Shown here: positions 36,694-46,500 of the stretch, piece by piece | Layout: every line of letters begins with the position of its first letter | Position numbering within the stretch: position 1 is the first letter of the stretch | The notes under the pieces: model-generated | The model's input: the letters and a program-made list of their open reading frames with translations, nothing else | The model's database searches: none | Told to the model about the DNA's origin: nothing | Position numbers and translations under genes: made by a program | DNA from: Streptomyces chumphonensis | Lineage (GTDB): Bacteria; Actinomycetota; Actinomycetes; Streptomycetales; Streptomycetaceae | NCBI RefSeq assembly: GCF_014779715.1 | Contig: NZ_JACXYU010000016.1 | Location: 55,568-119,567 of the forward strand | DNA length: 64,000 nt | Reading direction: 5' to 3'

Positions 36694-38568
36694 CTACGAC
36701 GACCACAGAATGCTCCGCAGGTTCTCCAGCACCTCCGGGTCCTCGATCGTGGCGGGTACCGGCTCCTCGCGCCCGTCGGCGATTCCTCTCATGGCCCTGC
36801 GAAGGATCTTTCCGGAACGGGTCTTCGGCAGGCGGTTGACGACATCCACCCGCTTCAGGGACGCGATCGGACCCACGTGCTCGCGTACCCGGGTGACGAG
36901 ATCGGCGCGCAGCCGCCCGAGGTCTTCCGTGGCGCCCGCCTTCAGCACGACGAGCGCTCGCGGCACCTGGCCCTTCAGTTCGTCCCGCACGCCGATCACC
37001 GCGCACTCGGCGACATCCGGGTGGGCCCCGACGGCTGCTTCCATCGCCCCGGTGGAGAGCCGGTGCCCGGCGACGTTGATCACGTCGTCCGTCCGGCCCA
37101 TGACGTACACGTATCCCTCGTCGTCGACATAGCCGCTGTCGCCGGTGAGGTAATGGCCTGCGCACGGGTGCGGGGCGGCCTCGACGTAGCGGCGCTCCTC
37201 TCCCCACACCCCCGTCAGGGTCCCGGGCGGCAGGGGCGGCCGCAGGCAGATCGCCCCCTCCGACCCCGGGGCCGCCGGGTTCCCGTGATCGTCGAGGATC
37301 CGTACGTCGAAGCCCGGTACGGCTAGCCCCGGGGAACCGGGCTTGAGCGGGCGGTCTCCGAGGCCCCGGAGACCCGCGCAGATGGGCCAGCCGGTCTCGG
37401 TCTGCCACCAGTGGTCCACGACCGGCACCCGGAGCAGGTCACTGGCCCAACGGTGGGTGGCCGGGTCGAGTCGCTCGCCCGCCACGAACAGGTTCCGCAG
37501 CGACGTCAGGTCCCGGGACCGGGCGAGCCGACCCGCCGGATCCGCCTGGCGGACGGCCCGCAACGCCGTCGGAGCGGCGAACATGCCGGCCACACCGTGC
37601 TCGGCGACGACCCGCCACAGAGCACCGGCGTCCGGAGTGCCGACCGGCTTCCCTTCGTAGATCACCGTGGTGGCGCCCACCAGCAGAGGGGCGTAGACGA
37701 CGTAGGAGTGTCCGACGACCCAACCGATGTCGGACGCCGCCCACCACACCTGTCCGCCCTCGATGTCGTAGACATGCCGCATCGACCACGCCAGCGCGAC
37801 CGCGTGGCCTCCGTTGTCCCGCACGACCCCTTTGGGCCCTCCGGTGGTTCCCGAGGTGTAGAGGACGTACAGGGGATCGGTCGCGGGCAACGGCACACAG
37901 TCGACCGCCTGGGCGGCGGCCACGGCGGCCTCCCAGTCGAGTTCGCCGGGGCGCACCTCGGCACGGCACTGCGGTCTCTGCAGCACGACGACGCGTGGCC
38001 GCAGGCGCAGGGAGCGCAGGGCTTCGTCGAGAACGGGCTGGTACGGCACGATGCGCTGGGGCTCGACGCCACAGGAGCCGTAGACGACGACCTTGGGGCG
38101 GGCGTCAGCGATCCGGGTGGCCAGTTCCCGCGCCGCGAAGCCGCCGAACACGACGGAGTGCACCGCACCGATGCGGGCGCACGCCAGCATCGTGATCACC
38201 GCCTGCGGGACCATCGGCATGTAGAGGACCACACGGTCCCCCCTCCGCACCCCCAGACCGCGCAGAACCCCCGCGAAGCGTGCGACCTGGTCCCTCAGCT
38301 CCGCGTAGGTGTGGCTTCGCTTGACGCCCGTGACGGGGGAGTCGTACAGCAGGGCGACACGATCAGCGCAGCCACTCTCGACGTGACGGTCGACGGCGTT
38401 GTAGCACGTGTTGAGCCAACCGTCGGGGAACCAGCGGTGGTAGGGGGCACCTGCGCCGTCCAACACCTGGCGAGGAGGACGGTCCCATGCGAGGGAGCGC
38501 GCCGCCTCCGCCCAGAACTCCTCGGGGGCCTCCAGGCTTCGGCGGTACACAGCGGCGTAGTCGTCCAC
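36694..38568 (-). CDS. acyl-CoA synthetase, propionyl-CoA synthetase (PrpE)-like
   Basis: This 624-residue adenylate-forming enzyme has A3 YTSGTTGGPKGVVR (about 255), A5 WWQTETGW, A8 GRTDDVINVAGHRL and the catalytic lysine in KTRSGKILRR near the C-terminus. VIYEGKPVGTPDAGALWRVV is typical of propionyl-CoA synthetases. It would activate propionate or a related short acid to a CoA thioester, perhaps for the polyketide synthase encoded nearby or for an arsonocarboxylic acid. GTG 38568 follows AGGAG. It is the last gene of the leftward aroA-like operon. Confidence 0.85.
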   Translation of the reverse strand: MDDYAAVYRRSLEAPEEFWAEAARSLAWDRPPRQVLDGAGAPYHRWFPDGWLNTCYNAVDRHVESGCADRVALLYDSPVTGVKRSHTYAELRDQVARFAGVLRGLGVRRGDRVVLYMPMVPQAVITMLACARIGAVHSVVFGGFAARELATRIADARPKVVVYGSCGVEPQRIVPYQPVLDEALRSLRLRPRVVVLQRPQCRAEVRPGELDWEAAVAAAQAVDCVPLPATDPLYVLYTSGTTGGPKGVVRDNGGHAVALAWSMRHVYDIEGGQVWWAASDIGWVVGHSYVVYAPLLVGATTVIYEGKPVGTPDAGALWRVVAEHGVAGMFAAPTALRAVRQADPAGRLARSRDLTSLRNLFVAGERLDPATHRWASDLLRVPVVDHWWQTETGWPICAGLRGLGDRPLKPGSPGLAVPGFDVRILDDHGNPAAPGSEGAICLRPPLPPGTLTGVWGEERRYVEAAPHPCAGHYLTGDSGYVDDEGYVYVMGRTDDVINVAGHRLSTGAMEAAVGAHPDVAECAVIGVRDELKGQVPRALVVLKAGATEDLGRLRADLVTRVREHVGPIASLKRVDVVNRLPKTRSGKILRRAMRGIADGREEPVPATIEDPEVLENLRSILWSS

Positions 38569-38619
38569 GGGGTCTCCTGTTCTCGGGCACGGGCCGGCCC
38601 GCCGCCGGCACATCCCTCG

Positions 38620-39096
38620 TCAGCACAGAGGTGGAGCGGTCTCCAGCCGGGTGGTGTCCACGTCGCAGGCCGCCAACCACACGTATCCGTGCGGCTCCAG
38701 CTCGCAGACGAGTTCGCCCTGCGCGTTCTGCGACGTCCGCATCTCCCCGCACAGGTACCGCAGCCCGGGCTCGGGACGGCGCAAGCCTTCCGGCGGGGTG
38801 AAGCGGCTCCTCCGATGGGACACGTTGTGTACGGCCAGGACCCGGCAGCCGCCGTCCCCACCGGCTCGCACGGCCGCCCACAGTCCGTCGCCCAGAGCGA
38901 TCGCGCGGAACCCGGCGTCAGCGGCGAAGACCGGAGCGACCTCCGGGTGGCGTAGAACATCGCTCGTCGCCGGGTCGGGGACTCCGGAGGCGAACGAACA
39001 CAACACGTCGAGGAGGCGCTGGGGCACCACCTGGGGCCCTCTCGTGTCCGGGGCGGCGTGGGAAGTGGGAGTTGCCGAGGCCGTCGTCGTCTTCAC
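38620..39096 (-). CDS. stand-alone amylase-C-like beta-domain protein
   Basis: This 158-residue protein ends in a segment that looks like the C-terminal beta-domain of GH13 glycosidases or sucrose phosphorylases: RVLAVHNVSHRRSRF, LRYLCGEM and GELVCELEPHGYVWL. The preceding GFRAIALGDGLWAAVRA also fits. No catalytic barrel is present. The N-terminal SFASGVPDPATSDVLRHP is unusual. The gene overlaps the mutase gene by ATGA, so it is co-translated within the C-As operon. Its role is unknown; a scaffold or binding subunit is possible. Confidence 0.55.
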   Translation of the reverse strand: MKTTTASATPTSHAAPDTRGPQVVPQRLLDVLCSFASGVPDPATSDVLRHPEVAPVFAADAGFRAIALGDGLWAAVRAGGDGGCRVLAVHNVSHRRSRFTPPEGLRRPEPGLRYLCGEMRTSQNAQGELVCELEPHGYVWLAACDVDTTRLETAPPLC

Positions 39097-40634
39097 AGCA
39101 GGGGACTTCCTTCCATGGCTGGGCCGGGTTCGCGGCCCAGCAGCTTCAGTACGGTGGGCGCCACGTCCGCCAGGGAGCCGCCCTCGGCCATGGCTCTGCC
39201 CGCGATGTGCTCCGCTCCCCCGGTGACAACGACCGGCACGGGGTTGGTCGTGTGTCCTCCGTACGGCAGCGGTGCGCCGTCCGGGCCGCGTTGGAGCATC
39301 TGCTCAGCGTTGCCGTGGTCACCCACCGCCAACATCCAGCGCCCCTGCTCCCCGGCGACGGCGGCGATGCGGCGGACCGCGGCGTCGGTGTGCTCGGCGG
39401 CCCGCACCGTCGCCCCCAGGTCGCCGGTGTGGCCGACGACATCGATGTTGGCCAGGTTGGCGACCACGAGGGCGACGTCGCTCCGCGTCGCGGCGGAGCA
39501 CACCGCGTCGACGACTTGCGCGAGGCCCATCTGCGGCCGCCGCCGGTAGTCGGGAGCGGAGTCCGCGACGACCCGCACGTGCTCCTCGGTGGCTCTTGGG
39601 CGGGGATCGCGGCCGTTGAGGTAGTACGTGACGTGCTCGAACTTCTCCCTCTCCGCGATGCGCACCGACAGCAGCCGCGCACGCTCCAGTTCGTCGGCAA
39701 GCCCTCCGGAGGCACCGGCCCTGCGGGTCAGGGGTTCGACCTCGGCGCGGGTGTCGTACTGGGCGAGGCTGGACAGCCAGGTCTTCCTCCCCGTGCGCTC
39801 CAGGTGGTCGGCCAGCCCGTCCACCAGTTGCCGCACGCGATCGCTGCGGAAGTTGAAGAAGAGGACGGCGTCCTGGTCCGCCATCGTCGCGGCGGGTCGG
39901 TCTCCGGTCCCCGCAAGGACGCTGGGAGGGACCCACTCGTCGCCTCGCTCGGGATTCTCCGCCGCCTCCCGGAGGCGGTGGCGCAGGAGTCCGCGCCCGT
40001 CGGCCATGGCCAGGACCGCGGCTTCGGTCAGGTCGTGCCTGCCCGACTTGTCCATGGCGTAGCCTCTGCCGATCACGGTCGCCAGACGCCCGGTTCCCGC
40101 ATCCGCCATCAGCCGCTCCACCTGTGCGAGGTAGCGCGCAGCGGTTCCGTCCGCCACGTCCCGCCCGTCGGTGATGGCGTGCACCCAGACCCGCGGCACG
40201 CGGTGCGCCGCGGCGGTGGCGAGAAGCACGCCGAGGTGGTTCAGGTCGGAATGGATCTGCCCGTCCGAGCAGAGGCCGACGAGATGGAGAGCTCGGTCCG
40301 CCGAGGCCGCGGCGGCACACATCTCGTTCAACCGCGGGTGGCCGCGCATCGCTCCCGAATCGATGTGCTGCCGAACCAGCAGGCTGTCATAGGGCAGTGC
40401 CCGGCCGGCACCGATGATCAGGTGGCCCGTTTCGGAGTTGCCGACGGTGTCGGGGAGCAGACCCACGGCCTCCCCGGACGCCTGGAGCAGCCCGGCGGGG
40501 CACGTCGCCCGGATGCTGTCCAGAAAGGGTGTGCGGGCCAGAGCGAGGGCGTTCCCCCGGTCTGGCGGGGCGTGCCCCCATCCGTCCAGCACGAGGAGCA
40601 CTCCCGGTGAGCCGGGTGTACCGAGGCCGGTCAT
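39093..40634 (-). CDS. iPGM-like mutase, candidate arsonopyruvate mutase
   Basis: This 513-residue protein has the cofactor-independent phosphoglycerate mutase fold: metal Asp17 (LVLDGWG), nucleophile Ser67 (GNSETGHL), ITDGRD, FNFRSDRVRQL, IDVVGHTGD and GDHGNAEQM. Substitutions near the substrate are seen: SDGQIHSD where iPGM has SDGGVHSH, and YYLNGRDP where iPGM has FFNGGxE. In arseno-organic clusters this family is proposed to rearrange arsenoenolpyruvate to arsonopyruvate, forming the C-As bond. It overlaps the aroA-like gene by ATGA. Its position between an AroA-like gene and an amylase-C-like gene argues against glycolysis. Confidence 0.8.
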   Translation of the reverse strand: MTGLGTPGSPGVLLVLDGWGHAPPDRGNALALARTPFLDSIRATCPAGLLQASGEAVGLLPDTVGNSETGHLIIGAGRALPYDSLLVRQHIDSGAMRGHPRLNEMCAAAASADRALHLVGLCSDGQIHSDLNHLGVLLATAAAHRVPRVWVHAITDGRDVADGTAARYLAQVERLMADAGTGRLATVIGRGYAMDKSGRHDLTEAAVLAMADGRGLLRHRLREAAENPERGDEWVPPSVLAGTGDRPAATMADQDAVLFFNFRSDRVRQLVDGLADHLERTGRKTWLSSLAQYDTRAEVEPLTRRAGASGGLADELERARLLSVRIAEREKFEHVTYYLNGRDPRPRATEEHVRVVADSAPDYRRRPQMGLAQVVDAVCSAATRSDVALVVANLANIDVVGHTGDLGATVRAAEHTDAAVRRIAAVAGEQGRWMLAVGDHGNAEQMLQRGPDGAPLPYGGHTTNPVPVVVTGGAEHIAGRAMAEGGSLADVAPTVLKLLGREPGPAMEGSPLL

Positions 40635-41953
40635 GCCGTACTCGCCTTGCCCGGGTGCAGCTGGTCGAGGACCCGCCAGAAGCCGGGGAACGACTTGGCG
40701 ACGCAGCCCGGGTCCTTGATGGTGACCCCCTCCGTGCGCAACCCCGCGACGGCGAAACTCATGGCGATGCGGTGGTCGTCGTAGGTCTCGACGCCCGCCC
40801 CGCGCGGAACGCCCCCGACGATGTGCATGGCGTCGGCCGACTCGTGAACCGTGATGCCCATCCGGCGCAGTTCGTTGGTGACCGCGGCGATGCGGTCGCA
40901 CTCCTTGACACGCAGGGAGGCGATGTTGGTGATGCGCGTGTCGCCCTCGGCGAAGGCCGCGACGACGGCCAGGGTGGGAACGACGTCCGGCATGGCCTCC
41001 ATGTCGATGTCGACGCCGCGCAGCGGGCCCCCCTTCAGGGTGACGGAGTCACCGTTCAGCTGGACGCGGCACCCCATCCGCTCCAGCACCTCGGCCAGGC
41101 CGACGTCACCCTGCCGGGAGTCGGCGCCGATGCCCGGAATCGCCACCTCCCCTTCCGTGACGGCGGCGGCGGCCAGCAGGTAGGACATGCCGGAGGCGTC
41201 CGGTTCCACGGTCACACGGCCTCCACGCGGCTGCTGCCCGCACGGGACGGTGAAACTCCGGTAGCCCTCACGTTCGATCCGTACTCCCATCTCGGCCAGC
41301 GCCGCGATGGTCATGTCGACGTAGGGCTGGGAGATCAGCTCGTCCACGACCTCGATCCGGGTGTCGTTCGCGGCGTGCACGGAGTTGATCAGCAGGCTTG
41401 AGGTGAACTGGCTGGAGACGGTGCCACTGATCCGCGTCCGGCCACCGAGGAACGTGCCGCCGGTCACCCGCACGGGTGGAGATCCGTTCCCCCGCACCGC
41501 GACGGCCTCCACGCCCAGCATCGGCAGGGCGGACAAGAGGTCGCCCATGGGGCGTTCCTGCATGCGCGCGTTGCCGGTGATGGTGGTCGTGCCCTCGGCG
41601 TGGCCCGCCATCGCGATCAGGAACCGGAGCGGCGTGCCGGCTCCCCCCATGTACACGTCTTCCGCCGGCGCGCGCATGGCGTCCCCGGTCGGTTCCACCA
41701 GGATGCTCGAGCGCTCCTCGTCGATCGTGGTGCGGACGTGCCCGAAGGCGGCGACGGCGCTGGCGAAGTATCGGGTGTCGTCCGAGAGCAGGGCTCCCTC
41801 GATCAGGGTCTCCCGGCCGCTGAGGGCCGCGATGGCCAGGTAGCGGTTCGTGTAGCTCTTGGAGCCCGGAGGTGTGGCCTCCGCACTGATGCCGCCGCAG
41901 GGCACGACCGTCACCGCGTCCTGCTGGAGGCGCGGGTCCGACGTTGCGCTCAT
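40631..41953 (-). CDS. AroA (EPSP synthase)-like enolpyruvyl transferase, candidate arsenoenolpyruvate synthase
   Basis: This 440-residue protein has the EPSP-synthase double-barrel motifs: PGSKSYTNR (Lys32), SSQFTSSLLI, PDVVPTLAVVAAF, RVKECDRI, YDDHRIAMS and CVAKSFPGF. Nearly all catalytic residues are kept. The usual GNAGT is GGAGT (MGGAGTPLRF), and GNARMQERPMGDL replaces the shikimate-side motif, hinting at a smaller acceptor. With the iPGM-like gene overlapping downstream it is the expected arsenate-accepting enzyme: PEP + arsenate to arsenoenolpyruvate. ATG 41953 follows GGGAG. It heads a four-gene leftward operon. Confidence 0.82.
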   Translation of the reverse strand: MSATSDPRLQQDAVTVVPCGGISAEATPPGSKSYTNRYLAIAALSGRETLIEGALLSDDTRYFASAVAAFGHVRTTIDEERSSILVEPTGDAMRAPAEDVYMGGAGTPLRFLIAMAGHAEGTTTITGNARMQERPMGDLLSALPMLGVEAVAVRGNGSPPVRVTGGTFLGGRTRISGTVSSQFTSSLLINSVHAANDTRIEVVDELISQPYVDMTIAALAEMGVRIEREGYRSFTVPCGQQPRGGRVTVEPDASGMSYLLAAAAVTEGEVAIPGIGADSRQGDVGLAEVLERMGCRVQLNGDSVTLKGGPLRGVDIDMEAMPDVVPTLAVVAAFAEGDTRITNIASLRVKECDRIAAVTNELRRMGITVHESADAMHIVGGVPRGAGVETYDDHRIAMSFAVAGLRTEGVTIKDPGCVAKSFPGFWRVLDQLHPGKASTA

Positions 41954-42223
41954 CGTTTCTCCCAACTCTCTTCGACCTGCCGTGACCGCCCGTACGTCAC
42001 CGCTCCACCCAGGAGACCGTCCGAGGAACACCTGTCGAGAGCCGAGGAGTCCGGCCTCCGGACCCGCCGGCCCGAGAGGTACGGGCTCCGTGCGTCCCGG
42101 ATTGCGCCTCACCGTTGTGGCTCTTCCGCGCGGCCACGCTGCACGGAATGGACGTCGTCATCGCCGGAACCCGCCCGGGGTGCACGAGTGGTCGACCGCT
42201 TGCCGTCTGAGCCCTTCCCGACC

Positions 42224-42242
42224 CATCAGCAATCATTAATGG
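42224..42242. promoter_or_regulatory. shared 19-nt motif, copy 1
   Basis: CATCAGCAATCATTAATGG recurs with two changes at 55419-55437. It lies about 270 nt upstream of the aroA-like start. CAGACGG follows both copies after short spacers. Confidence 0.5.
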
Positions 42243-42362
42243 GTTTGCAGACGGTCGAGTAGTCGAGAGTTGGCCATTTGACGGAACCCCGACGGTGGCA
42301 CCACCCCTGACAACCGAAGGTGACGACCGCGTCGCGACGCCAGGGCCGAGTGCCACGTCACG

Positions 42363-42402
42363 GACGCTCCCGGACGGGGAACCGGACGCCCCGTCGAGCG
42401 TC
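42363..42402. other. hairpin in a gene-free region
   Basis: Outer arms GACGCTC/GAGCGTC and inner arms GACGGGG/CCCCGTC form a 14-bp stem with one 3-nt bulge. It is not next to any stop codon. Confidence 0.5.
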
Positions 42403-42685
42403 CCTCGATCGCGATGACAGAACCCGACCCGCCCCGTCGCACCACCTGCGCCGCCTCCTGATCGCTATGCTTTCAGCGGTCCGCCGTACCCCCTGGCGGG
42501 CGCCTCGGGCCCCGACCCCGGCAGCGGGCCCAACCGCCGCCTCCCGCCCGCCCGCACCACCTCGTCACGGAACGTGATGTCGGGACGCCCGGGCATCGCT
42601 CTCCCCTTTCGGCGGCCGTCGCCTCGTGGCTGAATTGACACCAAGCGCCGCTGTTCCACCACCGCAAACATCCACCTCTGACTAG

Positions 42686-42709
42686 TATCAACAGCGCACG
42701 CTGTTGATA
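42686..42709. promoter_or_regulatory. ArsR-type operator, perfect 11-bp inverted repeat
   Basis: TATCAACAGCG (42686-42696) and its exact reverse complement (42699-42709) flank CA, 31 nt before the arsR start. It is the best of three related operators in the island. Confidence 0.75.
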
Positions 42710-42740
42710 AAGCTGTGACGCCGCTCCCGAGGAGACCCCC

Positions 42741-43127
42741 ATGCCGCCACGACCGAGGAGCCGCGCGCACGCCGCCGCGTCGGCCCGCCACCCACGGGAG
42801 CGCGGCCAGGCCCTGAGCCTGGCACCCATCCTCCGGGCCATAGCGGACGAGAACCGCCTTCTGCTGATCATGCTCCTAGGACAGCGAACCCGGACGGTGA
42901 AGGAGCTCCAGGAGGCGACGGGCCTGAGTCAACCGCTGGTGAGCCACCACCTGACGGCCCTACGCAAACAGAGCCTGGTCACGGTCACCCAGAGCGGCCG
43001 GAGCCACGAGTACTCGCTCTGCTGCGACACGCTCGCCGAGTCGGTGCGCCTCCTGCTCGACCTCACCACCGGGGACTTCGCCGGAGACTCGGCAACGACC
43101 ACAGAGGAAGCGCGCGATAGCCGATGA
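42741..43127 (+). CDS. ArsR-family regulator, Cys-Cys type (copy 2)
   Basis: This 128-residue winged-helix protein has LSQPLVSHHLTALRKQSLV and the wing-adjacent pair Cys94-Cys95 (YSLCCDTL). It lacks CVCD. ATG 42741 follows GAGGAG. It lies between the leftward aroA-like operon and the rightward PKS operon, next to a perfect 11-bp operator, so it is the best candidate for local control of biosynthesis. Confidence 0.87.
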   Translation: MPPRPRSRAHAAASARHPRERGQALSLAPILRAIADENRLLLIMLLGQRTRTVKELQEATGLSQPLVSHHLTALRKQSLVTVTQSGRSHEYSLCCDTLAESVRLLLDLTTGDFAGDSATTTEEARDSR

Positions 43128-43540
43128 CGGGACGGCTCGCAATCCCCGGGCCACCCGTTCATCACGTGACGCTGGCCACACATCACCTTGTTGTCACCCA
43201 CTTCGACAGCTGTCACTCTAGACAGGTGTCTATGTAGGCACGCCGTCCCGTCTCGCCGGGACGCGCCTCTCCGCACGAACTTCCGTACCGGCTGCGCCCT
43301 TCCCCTCCCGCGCCTACGGAAGTGCTGCACCTCCCGGTCGGTCGGACGCCAACCCGCAGTCGGCCAACGAACTGGACCCGCGCTTCCGTCGTGTCAGGAC
43401 AGGCGGAGCCAACGTCAGCGGTCTCGTGCATCGACGATGCCTCCCGCACGCGCGGCTCCGTCTCGTCACCCGGCAGGCACCCGCCGCCCCTCACGGGTGG
43501 AGGTGAGCCCGGTGCGGCCTTCGACGGAGAGGAACCACCA
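43128..43540. promoter_or_regulatory. 413-nt leader/promoter region of the PKS operon with two palindromes
   Basis: No separate gene is supported. GACAGCTGTC (43205-43214) and TAGACA-GG-TGTCTA (43219-43232) lie 4 nt apart and share GACA/TGTC half-sites, looking like a double operator. About 300 nt then separate them from the PKS start, leaving a long untranslated leader or an alternative upstream start codon. Confidence 0.5.
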
Positions 43541-46500
43541 GTGCGAGCAAGCACAGCCCCCCACGAGACCGCCGAGCACAGGGGCGGGGCACCGCAACCC
43601 ATCGCCGTCGTCGGGATGGCCGGCCGGTTTCCCGGTGCGGACGATGTCGACGCGCTGTGGGACATGCTGTGCCGGGGAGAAGAAGCGATACGCGAGGTCC
43701 CCGGCGAACGGCACGAGCTGGCGGACCTGTCCGGTCGAACCACGGGGCGGTGGGGCGGATTCCTCGAGCGGGTCGACCTCTTCGACGCGGAGCACTTCGG
43801 CATATCCCCGCGTGAGGCCGAACGCATGGACCCGCAGCAACGGCTGCTTCTGGAGGTCACGCAGGAAGCGATCGACGACGCGGGGTTCTCGGCCGACCGG
43901 CTCGCCGGTTCGCTCACGGGCACCTTCGTCGGTCAGCTGGGGAACGACTACTGGAACCTGCTACGCCGCAGCGCCACTCCCGCCGACATCCACCAGATGA
44001 CGGGCTCGGCCTCACGTGCCGTCACCTCCGGTCGCCTGGCGCACTTCTGGGACCTGCGCGGCCCCAGCCTCACCGTGGACACGGCGGCGTCGTCCTCCCT
44101 GGTGGCGCTGCACCTCGCGCTGCAGAGCCTGTGGTCCGGTGAGTGCTCGACCGCTATCGCCGGGGGCGTCAACCTGGTTCTCGTCCCCGATGACACGGTG
44201 ATCTTCTCAGAGGCCGGGATGCTGGCCGCCGACGGGCGCTGCAAGTTCGCTGACTCCTCCGCTGACGGGTTCGTGCGCAGTGACGGCGTGGGTGCGGTGA
44301 TCCTCAAACCACTGCGGCAGGCGCTGCTCGACGGGGACCGGGTCAGGGCTGTGGTGCTGGGCAGCGCCGCGGGGAACGACGGCCAGTCGAGCGGGTACCT
44401 CGTGACGCCCGGGGCGGCCGGTCAGGAGCAGGTGCTGCGCCGGGCCTACCGGCACGCCGGGGTCGCTCCTCACGACATCGACTTCGTGGAGGCGCACGGG
44501 ACCGGCACGGCCGTGGGCGACCCGGTGGAGCTGGAGGTTCTGGCTTCGGTATTGGGCGCGGACCGGCCGGTCGACCGCCCGTGTCTGGTCGGTTCGGTCA
44601 AGTCGAACATCGGGCACACGGAAGCAACGGCCGGAATCGCGGGATTCATCAAGACGGTGTTGTGCCTGGAGTACGGCGAGGTCCCCCCGAGTCTGCACGT
44701 GGACGAGCCGAATCCGTCCCTGACCCGGGACGGGGCGCCGGTACGCGTCGCTCGGGAGAGGACACCCCTGCGCCCCGTGGGACGCCCGGCGCACGCCTCG
44801 GTGAGCAGCTTCGGCTTCTCCGGAACCAACGCACACGTCGTCCTGCGGGCCGTGGACCCGGAGGAGGTGTCGCCGCGGGACCCGGAGCCGGACGACGGCG
44901 TCAAGATGCTCCTGCTCTCCGCGGCCGGCGACGAGCGGCTGCACGACCTGGCCGACTCCTGGACCCGATACTTGGCTCCCGGCGGAAGGGGGCGGCGGCA
45001 CACCTGGGAGTCCGTGGCCCGCAGCGCGACCGTCCGCCGGAAGCCGGAGCCCTGCCGACTGGCCCTGCCTGCCGCCTCTCACGAGGAAGCTCTGGAGCAG
45101 CTGCGGCGTTTCGTGCGCGGCGAGCACGTTCTGGGCGGCTCCTTCACCGAAGACGCGCCACCGAACGCCCCCCGCATCGCCTTCGTGTACCCGGGCCAGG
45201 GTAGCCAGTGGAGAGGCATGGGCAGACAACTGCTGTCCACAGAGACGGTGTTCGCGGAGGCGATTGCCGAGTGCGACGCGGCGATCCGCGACGAGGCGGG
45301 CTGGTCGCTGACGGAACTCCTGACGACCGGGGCCGACGAGCGGTTCACCGAGCCGGCCGTCGTCCAACCCGCGCTGTGGGCGATGGAAGTCGGCCTGACG
45401 GCACTGTGGCGCCACTGGGGTGTGGAGCCGGACGTGGTGATCGGGCACAGCATGGGCGAAGCCGCGGCGGCCTGTGCGGCGGGGGCCCTGAGCCTCGCCG
45501 ACTCCGCCGCCGTCATCTGCCGCCGCAGCGAACTCGCCGGGCGCATGAGCGGACAGGGCAGCATGGCCTGGGTGCGCCTGGGCGCCGACGACGCCGCCAA
45601 GGCCCTGGCGGGTCACGAGGAGCGGGTATGGATCGCGGCCCGCAACAGCCCGGCCTCCACGCTGCTCTCCGGTGAACGGGAGGCGCTGGCCGAGGTCCTG
45701 CGGACTCTCGACCGGGACGAGGTGCCCAACCGGTGGGTGAACGTCGACTTCGCCTCCCACTGTCCGCAGATGGACACGGTGCGCGACGAACTGACCGGCG
45801 CCCTGCGGTCGATCAGGCCACGGGCGGCTTCCGTGCCGGTCCGCTCCACCACGCTGGGCGAGGTCGTGGACGGTTCCGCTATGGACGCCGGCTACTGGGC
45901 CCGCAACATCCGCGAGCCCGTCGACTTCCTCGGCGCCGTGACCGGTCAACTCGCCGACACCGACACGCTCTTCGTCGAGATCAGTCCCCACCCCGTACTC
46001 GTGCACAGCGTTCGTGAGACCGCCGCCGCTCTGAGCCGGGAGGTCACGGTCGTCCCCTCGCTACGCCGGGAGGAGGACGAAGTGCGCTCCCTGCTCGTTT
46101 CACTCGCCGAGATGAGCACACACGGACTGTCCGTGCCATGGCCACGGCTGTACGGGCCCCGTCGGTTCGTCCCCGTTCCCTCCACGCCCTGGCGGCGTTC
46201 CTCGCACTGGCTCCCCGGGTCGCAGGCAGCACGTCCGACCCCTCGACCGGACCCATGGCGCACCACCGGTCCGGGCAAGGACACGGGATCGGGTACGTGG
46301 CTCGTCCTCACCGACAGCGGTCCACACGGTCGCGCCCTGGTCAAGGAACTGCGCGACCGAGGTCGGCGGGTGGTCGTGGCCACCGTCGCGACGACGCTCA
46401 AGCAGACCGACACCGACCGGTACCGGCTGCATCCCGATCGGCCCGACCACATCCGCACTCTGCTCACCGAGGTCGCGCGGCGGGGGCCGTGTTCGGGCAT

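Larger units (their letters stand above)
41954..42740. other. 787-nt gene-free region between the aroA-like operon and arsR
   Basis: No gene is supported here. It contains the shared 19-nt motif (42224-42242), a large hairpin (42363-42402) and the arsR operator (42686-42709), so it is likely a regulatory region for both flanking units. Confidence 0.55.

Noticed and set aside
39093..40634. Housekeeping glycolytic phosphoglycerate mutase
   Set aside because: The gene overlaps an AroA-like gene and an amylase-C-like gene, and two substrate-side motifs differ from glycolytic iPGM. A glycolytic role cannot be fully excluded without a tree.
40631..41953. Housekeeping shikimate-pathway aroA
   Set aside because: No shikimate genes are nearby; it is co-translated with the mutase inside an arsenic island, and GNAGT is altered to GGAGT.
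41997..42445. Small leftward open frames in the region upstream of the aroA-like gene
   Set aside because: Low-complexity content, no recognisable motif and no ribosome binding site; they overlap regulatory repeats.
44071..44100. KSQ-type loading ketosynthase
   Set aside because: The residue replacing Cys is Ala, not Gln, so the standard KSQ label does not apply even if the function is similar.
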